Positions 15,863 through 21,083 of a stretch of 21,083 nt of DNA are shown piece after piece. A program made the position numbers and the translations under genes. The number at the start of each line of letters is the position of its first letter. Within the stretch, counting starts at the first letter, position 1. This DNA is from JBEKZQ01 sp049509675 (GTDB lineage Bacteria > Planctomycetota > Planctomycetia > Pirellulales > Thermoguttaceae). The DNA lies in assembly GCA_049509675.1 (NCBI GenBank), contig JBEKZQ010000079.1, forward strand, positions 1-21,083, in the 5' to 3' direction. The notes under the pieces were generated by a model, which was not told the origin of the DNA, searched no databases, and worked only from the letters and a program-made list of their open reading frames with translations.

Positions 15863-16036
15863 ATGAAGTCGCTCGCTCTGAAGTTGCATCGTTTTCTCGC
15901 CTCAGAAGATGGCCCGACCGCGGTGGAGTACGCCGTGATGTTGTCGTTGATCGTGGTGGTCTGTCTGGCCGCGATCAATACCATCGGCCAGAACGCCAAT
16001 AACGTTTTTGGCAAGGCCGGCAGTTCGATCAAGTAG
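15863..16036 (+). CDS. Flp/Fap-type pilin subunit
   Basis: This 57-residue prepilin has a basic leader (MKSLALKLHRFLASEDG), a cleavage-site glycine at 17, the mature start PTAVEY with Glu at position +5 and the adjacent Tyr, and a hydrophobic helix VMLSLIVVVCLAAINTI. These are the hallmarks of Flp pilins made by Tad-type type IVb systems, which form adhesive fibres after processing by a TadV/prepilin peptidase. The ATG at 15863 has GGAGA 7 bases upstream. No tad assembly genes are next to it, so the machinery must be elsewhere. The exact core SEDGPTAVEYAVM is typical of planctomycete pilins as I remember them. Confidence 0.93.
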   Translation: MKSLALKLHRFLASEDGPTAVEYAVMLSLIVVVCLAAINTIGQNANNVFGKAGSSIK

Positions 16037-16143
16037 TCTGGACAGGAGCTTCCATTTCGGGCGTTTGACTTGTCGCACGCCCGGCGCGGGGGCATGACCT
16101 GCCAACCTCCTACGCCGACAAATGCGCGGGGAGGGCGGGACGC

Positions 16144-16201
16144 GGGACCCGCGCGGAAATAAGTTGACCGCAAGCCGGCCAGGTATTTCTGCGCGGGTCC
16201 C
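16144..16201 (+). terminator. Inverted repeat downstream of the pilin gene, possible terminator
   Basis: GGGACCCGCGCGGAAATA at 16144-16161 pairs with TATTTCTGCGCGGGTCCC at 16184-16201, with one mismatch in 18 and a 22-base loop, and is followed by TTCATTTCTTC. It lies about 107 bases after the pilin stop. The T-rich tail suits termination, but the loop is large, so a degenerate palindromic repeat is the alternative. The rest of 16037-16419 shows nothing I can call. Confidence 0.45.
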
Positions 16202-16419
16202 TTCATTTCTTCGTTGCACTCCCCGGGGCCAGGTGCTAGAATCGTGGCCGGCGTTATTGATGCCTGCGCGGTCCAATGCTCGTTGGTCCCGGACGAAACC
16301 ACCCGACGGATGGCCGGTGTGCGCGACCATCTTTCAGATGGTGCGCGACTTTCGATCGGTGTCCGGGCCTCAATCTCCGGCCGGCGTCAATAGTTCTTCG
16401 TGTGCCAGGCGGCGTTGCC

Positions 16420-16706
16420 ATGCGAATTGCGATCGGAAGCGACCACCGTGGGGTGGAAATGCGGCGGCCAACAAGATCCCCGGGGTCCGCGCCGCGCCTT
16501 GTTATGACGACGTGACGGCCGAACTAAGCCGCCGGCACAACGATCTGAACGTGCTCTGCCTCTCGGGCGACATGCTGGGCGAGCGGCTCGTCGATCGCCT
16601 GGTGGAGATCTGGCTTTTCACGCCCTTCGACGGCGGCCGACACGCCCGCCGCCTCCGCAAGATCAATGCCCTGGAACGCAATGGCAAGAAGCACAACAAC
16701 GAATAA
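16420..16706 (+). pseudogene. rpiB: rpiB remnant (ribose-5-phosphate isomerase B) with internal deletion and frameshift
   Basis: The first 15 codons from ATG 16420 read MRIAIGSDHRGVEMR, the exact start of RpiB, with the Asp-His pair of the sugar-binding site. The sequence then jumps, in another frame, to NKIPGVRAAPCYDDVTAEL, SRRHNDLNVLCLSGDMLGE and VEIWLFTPFDGGRHARR, the C-terminal half of RpiB, ending at TAA 16704-16706. About 65-70 codons of the intact gene (normally about 145 residues) are missing, including the catalytic Cys region (CGTGIG in the family). The join near 16460 is in GCGGCGGCC, consistent with deletion across a short repeat. The gene cannot make active isomerase; a working copy should exist elsewhere. 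The last 35 bases before the MITE hold nothing notable. Confidence 0.88.
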
Positions 16707-16744
16707 CCGGGAAGGGATCAAACCAGGCAATTGTATCGCCTGTA

Positions 16745-16918
16745 CCCGGATTATTCATAAACTGTAGGGTGGGGTCAAGCAAACCGCGGTTCTGGTGGGT
16801 CTTCGGTCGCTAATCAACTTACCGCTTTGTGACACAGCGCTGCGCAACATTTGGTCGGTTTGCGAGACCCAGCATAGGCTTGCGCGACCTCGACCCACCC
16901 TACATGAATGATCCGCGC
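16745..16918 (+). mobile_element. MITE-like element, full copy A (174 bp)
   Basis: Terminal inverted repeats: CCCGGATTATTCAT at the left end faces ATGAATGATCCGCGC at the right. Inside, GTAGGGTGGGGTC faces GACCCACCCTAC. The internal part has GGTGGGTCTTCGGTCGCT and CGGTTTGCGAGACCCA. A second copy with the same length and layout is at 20744-20917, and fragments are at 183-200 and 1794-1872. There is no ORF, so it would be moved in trans. Target-site duplications are not clear. The stop codon of the LamG gene on the other strand is supplied by sequence at its right edge. Confidence 0.85.
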
Positions 16919-17686
16919 TAAGCGGTTCGCCGCCGTCGCCACCAGCCGACGGCAACGCCGACGCTGCCCAGGAGCGACCAAATCACAAGCGTGGACGGTT
17001 CAGGAATGGCCGCGTCGCCTTCGTAGATCCGCACGTCGTACATCGAACCGTACATTGGCCAGGTGCCGAACGACTCGCCATCGCCAATCAACGTGTATTG
17101 TCCGGACTCGTCCCACGGCGGCAGAAATCCAGTGACCTCGCCCACGTTCGATCCATTGATGAACACGTCGGCCGTGGAAAAGCTGCCAACCGGCTTGACC
17201 GCTAAGACGATGTTAAACCAAGTATCAGAGGGAATCGCTACTGGAACCCAGGAATCCATATGGCCAAAGGCATTGGAATGCCCGTAGGCGTCGATCAGTA
17301 CCCCGCTCGGCGTTAGCAAGAGTCGGTTGATGCAATATCCCTGGTCGATGACGCCGTAATAGGGCGCGGAGTAGGCGGGATCCAACTTCACCCAGGCCGA
17401 GAACGTGAAACCCGACAGCCCGGTAAATGGTCCACTAGGCCCATTAAGCGGCGTTGGAGGCTGGAAATAGCTGTTGGCAAAGTAGCCCGCGGTACGTTCC
17501 GGCAAACGGTCCGCTCACCTGCGTCACACCCCAAGCGGCGGCCTCGTTGCCATTGCCCGAGGAATCCAGTCCGAGGTCAGCGGCCGAGCCGAAGTCGTAC
17601 TGCGCGATGAGCACGGCTGCCTCGAGCCGAGCGCACAGCAGCAGGCTCACCAACGCAAAAAAACACGTGCCGGACCTGAACTTCAT
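16918..17686 (-). pseudogene. LamG-like PEP-CTERM exported protein, split by a frameshift
   Basis: Two overlapping minus-strand frames make one protein. The first starts at ATG 17686, behind an excellent AAGGAG site, with a signal peptide (MKFRSGTCFFALVSLLLCARLEA) and the start of a LamG/concanavalin-type domain (YDFGSAADLGLDSSGNGNEA). Near 17495 the sense switches frame to RTAGYFANSYFQPP, and the LamG fold continues (FTFSAWVKLD, DTWFNIVLAVK, ADVFINGSNVGEV, YDVRIYEGD). It ends in a PEP-CTERM sorting tail: IPEPSTLVIWSLLGSVGVAVGWWRRRR. About 255 residues in all. The single-base shift is a real mutation or a sequencing error. The stop codon sits at the edge of the MITE. PEP-CTERM proteins are processed by exosortase at the cell envelope. 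Confidence 0.82.
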
Positions 17687-17894
17687 CACATTCTCCTTCC
17701 AAATTGGCAGCACGGCGGCGGAACGTTGTGTCTTGCCCCCCCCGGACCACTTGGTTTTCGTCTTGCTATCCACTTATAGGCTGCCAAGGGCCGGTTCCTG
17801 ACAGCCTGAGGGTAAAAAACGACCGAAATACATCCCAAGTGGGGGCGCGCCGTAAGCCGACTCGGAAAGGGGGGAATAGGATGATGACGGCGAT

Positions 17895-18116
17895 TCATGC
17901 TGATGGTTGCGGCTGGACGGGCCGCAACTCGGTAATGTGTATTAGTGAAAGAATCGCAAGCCGATCCGTAACCGGGTCCATAATGACCGCCCGCGATGGC
18001 GAAATCATCAGGAATTCCGGGTGCTTGACAAGATGCCGTTCGCCGCTGGACATGATGACCTCGAACGGCTCGAACGGCCGACGGTTGAGCATTTCCCGGA
18101 TCGCTTCTGCATTCAT
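17895..18116 (-). CDS. Small hypothetical protein (73 aa), divergent to ATPase remnant
   Basis: Starts at ATG 18116 (MNAEAIREMLNRRPFEPFEVIMSSGE) with AAGGCGA upstream. Visible pieces are REMLNRRPFEPFEV, HPEFLMISPSRAVIMDP and a C-terminal LSLIHITEL. It resembles a short orphan family often seen in planctomycete genomes (small beta-rich proteins with PFEPF and HPEF motifs), function unknown. The open frame extends upstream to 18257, but that part is antisense to the ATPase remnant and lacks family features. It is divergent from the remnant starting at 18146, with only 29 bases between. Confidence 0.75.
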   Translation of the reverse strand: MNAEAIREMLNRRPFEPFEVIMSSGERHLVKHPEFLMISPSRAVIMDPVTDRLAILSLIHITELRPVQPQPSA

Positions 18117-18145
18117 CGTCTTCGCCTTTCCAAAGGGATAGTGAC

Positions 18146-18367
18146 GTGTCACAAACCAATTATACCACCGCCGCCGATGTTTTCGACGGCTGGAAAGATG
18201 ACGCGCTGACCGGCCCGCCGCCCGTGCTCCGGCCGGTTGGCTTCGGTGAACTGTCACGGCTCGAAATCAGCCCCGGAGTGGTGACGCTGGTAGGCGGGGC
18301 AGCGGGGGCCGGCAAGACCGCCTTCATTAAGGAGAGAGAAGACGTTCGGGGGCCAAAAGCCGCTTGA
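18146..18367 (+). pseudogene. P-loop ATPase (DnaB/RepA-like) remnant, cut after Walker A
   Basis: From GTG 18146 (AAAGGGA eight bases upstream) the frame reads MSQTNYTTAADVFDGWKDD, a Pro-rich linker, then VTLVGGAAGAGKTAF, a Walker A motif near residue 50-60. Within a few codons it turns into KEREDVRGPKAA and stops at 18365-18367. A RecA/DnaB-type ATPase should continue for 200 or more residues with Walker B and sensor motifs, all absent. The simplest reading is an internal deletion joining the N-terminal part to a few C-terminal codons. This kind of ATPase followed by a small XRE protein is, in my recollection, a module of integrated elements in planctomycetes. Confidence 0.65.
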
Positions 18368-18399
18368 TAGAAACGCCGATAGGTGCGAAAAAGGACCGC

Positions 18400-18744
18400 A
18401 TGAGCAAGAAGAAGATACCAACGATATCCGACGCACTCCGCAGGGCGATTGCCGAAAGTGGGCTGACCCTTTACCGCATCGCCAAGGATACCGGGCTTGT
18501 GAAATCATCCCTGATGCGATTCGTGGCAGGCGAAACATCCCTGCGGATTGACCGGGTGGACGTGTTGGCTGAATACCTGGGGCTTGATGTCAAAACGGCA
18601 GACTCGGGAAGCGAGGAAACGGGCGCAGGGGGCCGTGGCCGCAAGTGGTTATCTGGTGACATGAAAAAACCCGCTGGCAACGGCTGTCAACGGGCCCGGC
18701 CAGTGGGCGACCCCGGGCACGATCCGGGAACCTCATGCGTGTAA
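18400..18744 (+). CDS. XRE-family HTH regulator, possibly with a run-on C-terminus
   Basis: The ATG at 18400 has AAAAAGGA four bases upstream. Residues about 5-65 form a Cro/C1-type helix-turn-helix: ISDALRRAIAESGLTLYRIA, DTGLVKSSLMRFVAGETSL, RIDRVDVLAEYLGLDV. The recognition helix would be around GLVKSSLMRF. The last 45 or so residues are Gly/Arg/Pro-rich, without structure, and probably arise from reading into sequence whose native frame was lost, so the original protein was likely nearer 70 residues. It follows the ATPase remnant by 32 bases. A regulator of the lost integrated element is the likely role. Confidence 0.75.
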   Translation: MSKKKIPTISDALRRAIAESGLTLYRIAKDTGLVKSSLMRFVAGETSLRIDRVDVLAEYLGLDVKTADSGSEETGAGGRGRKWLSGDMKKPAGNGCQRARPVGDPGHDPGTSCV

Positions 18745-19030
18745 AGCATTTGGCGCAGCGTCAGAAACCATTGAAACAAAAGACGTTACGCGAACGCTTC
18801 CGGCTGTTTGTACCAGTGCTTTTGCCAGCGAACCGGAAAACGCAAACGCCGGCACCCCGGACGCCGATCATGCCACCGAAGGCGAAGGGTCCGCCCCTGG
18901 ATTATCTACTGCGGATCAACACGGCTCGCTCGCCACGCTCGCCGCCGCCCTGCTGACCCTCTCGCCGGCCGACCGTGAACGGCTCGCCGCCATGCTCGCC
19001 GGGCACATCCGGCGTGCCGACCAGGCGTAG
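18665..19030 (+). pseudogene. Open C-terminal tail of a lost gene, possibly the recombinase of the element
   Basis: A frame with no in-frame ATG of good context is open for 121 codons and ends TAG at 19028-19030. Its last part is protein-like: TPDADHATEGEGSAPG, then LATLAAALLTLSPADRERL and AAMLAGH. In planctomycete integrated elements a site-specific integrase usually follows the XRE gene, so this may be its C-terminal end; that is inference from position only, and no catalytic tyrosine or Arg motif is visible. It overlaps the 3' end of the minus-strand propeller gene by 115 bases, which is abnormal and points to a deletion junction. Confidence 0.35.
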
Positions 19031-19905
19031 CCCGCCAGCACTACCGCCGCGGCGCCCAAGAGGGCCAAGGGGGAAGGCTCGGGAGTTATCGTCGGGGCGA
19101 CGGCCAAGGCTGACGGCGAGTGCAAGCCGCTGGCGAAGAGGGATTGGCTGCCGCTTGGCGCGAACTCGTAAATGTAGCCGTAGCCATAGTCCGCCATGAA
19201 GAGATTGCCGCTGGCGTCGAACGCCAAGGGGTAGGGCCGGTAGAATCCGCTCGCGAAGGTGGATCGAACCCCGCCCGACGTGAACTTGTAGATGTTGCCG
19301 GAAAGGGCATCCGCCTCGAAGAGATTGCCATGGGCGTCGAAGGCCAATCCGCTAGGCGCGGCCAATCCGCTGGCGAAGCTGGTTTGGCTCCCGCTCAGCG
19401 CGAATTCGTAGATCGACCCTGACCCGCTGTCCGTTTCGAAGAGGTTGCCCATCGCATCGAAGGCCAAGGCGCTTGGCTCGTTCAACCCGCTGGCGAAGGT
19501 GGAACGAATCCCGCCAGGCGTGAAGGTGACGATGCTGTTAGAAAGATAATCTACCGCGAAGAGATTGCCGCCCGAGTCGAAAGCCAAGGCATTGGGCCTG
19601 TTCAACCCGCTGGCAAACGTGGAGCGAGTGCCACCGGGCGCGAACTGGTAGATGTTGCCGGAGAAACAATCTGCCACGAAGAGATTGCCATGGGCGTCGA
19701 AGGCCAGAGCGTCCGGGCCGTTCAATGCGGAGGCAAAAACGGATCGGCTCTTGCCATTGGGTGTGTACTCGTAGATTACGTTGGTTCCCGCGTCCGCCTC
19801 GAACAGATCGCCCGCGGCGCCCGCGGCGACACTGGGGGCGCCAAGCGGCAAGCCCAGCCCGAACAAGGCCAACAACAGTTCTCCGAGAATTGTCCGTCGT
19901 TTCAT
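18916..19905 (-). CDS. Beta-propeller (NHL/SMP-30-like) PEP-CTERM protein with abnormal tail
   Basis: Starts at ATG 19905 with GGAG nine bases upstream. Residues 1-29 form a signal peptide. Six consecutive 40-residue repeats follow, with consensus GNLFxADxxSGxIYxFxPGG then SxFASGLxxPxALAFD, which would give a six-bladed propeller. The repeats are visible at DNA level with a 120-base period. A PEP-CTERM tail (ITPEPSPLALLGAAAVVLAGYAWSARR) targets it to exosortase. It should end just after the Arg cluster, but the frame continues for about 30 residues (ending VASEPC) through the antisense of the lost-gene tail. The end is probably a deletion junction. An extracytoplasmic ligand-binding or structural role is likely; no catalytic residues stand out. 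Confidence 0.85.
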   Translation of the reverse strand: MKRRTILGELLLALFGLGLPLGAPSVAAGAAGDLFEADAGTNVIYEYTPNGKSRSVFASALNGPDALAFDAHGNLFVADCFSGNIYQFAPGGTRSTFASGLNRPNALAFDSGGNLFAVDYLSNSIVTFTPGGIRSTFASGLNEPSALAFDAMGNLFETDSGSGSIYEFALSGSQTSFASGLAAPSGLAFDAHGNLFEADALSGNIYKFTSGGVRSTFASGFYRPYPLAFDASGNLFMADYGYGYIYEFAPSGSQSLFASGLHSPSALAVAPTITPEPSPLALLGAAAVVLAGYAWSARRMCPASMAASRSRSAGERVSRAAASVASEPC

Positions 19906-20260
19906 CGTCGGTGCTCCGAAGCAAGAAATGGTCCGATATTGCGTCCGCTAGTGGGGGCCGTTCGAGGATTAAGAGGGTGCGGCCGATGAGACGGCGGGGC
20001 AAAGTCAGGGTAGCAATCCCGTAGGATTCCTCTTCCCCGCCTGCGTTCGGGCGCGAGCGCTGCCTCTTATGGGGTCTGAGTTACTGCCGGTATTAGAGCA
20101 GAAATGCCCGATTTGTCAAGCAAAAAGTCCCCAGCACAGCGGTTCCTCAACCGGGATCGGAAAAGGTGACAGCCACCAAATCCAGGTAATATGGGCAGAT
20201 TACGGCAGCGCCATGTTAGCTGCCCTGTCGAAATCTGGCGGCCGTCAGCTTCTCCGCCTC
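19906..20260. other. Intergenic stretch without a supported gene
   Basis: This 355-bp gap lies upstream of the propeller gene and downstream of the DUF2442 gene. The propeller promoter should be in its left part. I see no strong hairpin and no conserved short gene. A short frame from ATG at about 20102 (MPDLSSKKSPAQRF) has no supporting features. Confidence 0.4.
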
Positions 20261-20488
20261 TTACCTGACCAAACCGCCAATGGAAAGATCCTCATCGAGC
20301 GTCGGCCAGTGAATTCCGTAGCCGCCGGGCGATAGCTCCGCCCGGCGACGGTCCTCGGCCGAGGCCGCAGCCAGGATCGGCGAACACCGCTCCCAGGGGA
20401 TCCGCACTTCGCGATTGGCAAGCCGGATCACGAGTTCCTCTTCCGTTGTCTCGATGCTGACGGCGACGATGACTTCAGTTGTCCGCAT
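20261..20488 (-). CDS. DUF2442 family protein
   Basis: This 75-residue protein starts at ATG 20488 (MRTTEVIVAVSIETTEEELVIRLANRE). The family's signature is clear: a strand with IRLANREVRIPWERCSPILAA, ASAEDRRRAELSPGGYGIHWPTLDEDLSIGGL at the C-terminus. GGAG is 10 bases upstream of the ATG; an in-frame TTG at 20503 is less likely. DUF2442 genes are often next to a DUF4160 gene in a toxin-antitoxin-like pair, but no DUF4160 frame is intact here. Function is unestablished. Confidence 0.85.
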   Translation of the reverse strand: MRTTEVIVAVSIETTEEELVIRLANREVRIPWERCSPILAAASAEDRRRAELSPGGYGIHWPTLDEDLSIGGLVR

Positions 20489-20528
20489 GGCCTCGATCTC
20501 CAACCGATAGGGATGACACGAAGATGGT

Positions 20529-20565
20529 GGACAGGAAGATCAACAGGACCTACATTTTCCTGTCC
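20529..20565. repeat. Inverted repeat upstream of DUF2442
   Basis: GGACAGGAAGA at 20529-20539 faces TTTTCCTGTCC at 20555-20565 (10 of 11 paired, 15-base loop). A smaller hairpin AACCGC-TTC-GCGGTT is at about 20650-20664. Either may be a palindromic repeat remnant. The rest of 20489-20743 shows no gene. Confidence 0.6.
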
Positions 20566-20743
20566 GCCCATATTCTTGTCGAACCGCCTGCCATGATTGT
20601 GGGATGGCGATGCTTGATTTATAATCGGTTGTAGGCGTACTGTATTGTTTAACCGCTTCGCGGTTGGGCCGGCCGAGTCCGATCAGAACGAAAAGCCCCA
20701 ATCGTCCCCAACTCTTTTCCCTGGTTTGGAGCCGACTTTTTGG

Positions 20744-20917
20744 CCCGGATTGTTCATAAACTGTAGGGTGGCGTCGAGCAAACCGTGGTCTTGGTGGGTC
20801 TTCGGTCGCTTACCAACTTACCGCTTCATGACACAGCACTGGACAATCGTTGATCGGTTTGCGAGACCCACCATAGGTTTGCGCGACCTTGACCCATCCT
20901 ACATGAATAATCCGGGT
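20744..20917 (+). mobile_element. MITE-like element, full copy B (174 bp)
   Basis: Same length and layout as the copy at 16745-16918, in the same orientation, roughly 85% identical by eye. The left end CCCGGATTGTTCATAAACTG faces the right end ACATGAATAATCCGGG. Differences are scattered substitutions with little length change, which suggests independent ageing rather than a recent duplication. No coding capacity. Confidence 0.85.
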
Positions 20918-20929
20918 TAAGGGTCCACC

Positions 20930-20962
20930 CCCGGCCCTTCTCCCGAAAAGGGCGAGGGGAGA
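20930..20962. repeat. Pyrimidine/purine hairpin repeat before the UbiD gene
   Basis: CCCTTCTCCC followed by GAAAAGGGCGAGGGGAGA can form a hairpin and resembles the repeat at 12175-12209. Its purine arm lies directly before an in-frame ATG at 20963, which is an alternative start for the next gene. Confidence 0.45.
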
Positions 20963-21007
20963 ATGAACGTCGGCTTCCCGGGGCCCGCGCAACTCGATTT
21001 AGGCATC

Positions 21008-21083
21008 ATGGGCTATCGAAATCTGCACGAGTGCGTGAAAGACCTGGAGGCCGCGCGGCAGTTGCTGCGGATCGACGCGCCGG
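21008..21083 (+). CDS. UbiD-family decarboxylase, N-terminal fragment at window end
   Basis: The 25 visible codons (MGYRNLHECVKDLEAARQLL, then RIDAP) match the N-terminus of UbiD-type decarboxylases, which use prenylated FMN; in planctomycetes this form starts MGYRxLxECVxDLE. The rest lies outside the window, so the substrate (polyprenyl hydroxybenzoate, futalosine-pathway intermediate or other aromatic acid) cannot be told. ATG 21008 fits the family start but has no clear ribosome site. ATG 20963 is in frame, with GGGGAG one base upstream, and would add 15 residues of non-family sequence. Confidence 0.75.
   Translation, partial: MGYRNLHECVKDLEAARQLLRIDAP

Noticed and set aside
15742..16002. 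An 86-codon frame over the pilin gene
   Set aside because: It is out of frame with the pilin, whose prepilin motif and ribosome site are clear.
20102..20176. Short frame starting MPDLSSKK in the intergenic stretch
   Set aside because: No ribosome site, no recognisable features and very short.

Overview
The window looks like a GC-rich chromosomal segment of a planctomycete (Planctomycetota, possibly Pirellulales-like). This is inferred from the combination of a Flp-type pilin with the SEDGPTAVEYAVM core, PEP-CTERM sorting tails, O/P-type porins with an N-terminal coiled coil, very cysteine-rich exported proteins, and small orphan genes of the kind common in that phylum. No rRNA or tRNA gene is recognised.

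Layout. 1-163: ten copies of a 12-bp tandem repeat running into a palindrome. 247-1793: a two-gene UxaA-family dehydratase operon (small SAF subunit and large subunit), bracketed by inverted termini of a dispersed MITE-like element. 1880-2347 (-): a small exported protein with three PFYG[HR]A repeats. 2702-7578: two porin plus Cys-rich-protein gene pairs in mirror image around a shared 439-bp divergent intergenic region. 7706-12185: an RND efflux permease and its lipoprotein membrane-fusion partner. The permease carries an in-frame palindromic repeat, and the partner loses its C-terminal part at a repeat insertion. 12219-15501 (-): a glycyl radical enzyme and its activase. All eight functional residues I recall for trans-4-hydroxy-L-proline dehydratase (HypD), plus the radical glycine, are present at a constant offset of three. 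15863-16036: a Flp pilin.

16420-19905 is a graveyard. It holds an internally deleted rpiB, a MITE, a frameshifted LamG/PEP-CTERM gene, the leftovers of an integrated element (a P-loop ATPase cut just after Walker A, an XRE regulator, and an open tail of a lost gene), and a six-repeat beta-propeller PEP-CTERM protein with an abnormal tail. 20261-20488 (-) is an orphan DUF2442 gene, a second MITE copy follows, and the window ends in the first codons of a UbiD-family decarboxylase.

Working together: HypE should install the radical on HypD for anaerobic hydroxyproline breakdown. The porins and Cys-rich proteins look like co-expressed cell-envelope pairs. The RND/MFP pair is probably crippled. 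The strongest overall theme is the number of palindromic and MITE-like repeat families and how often a gene is cut, extended or flanked by one of them.
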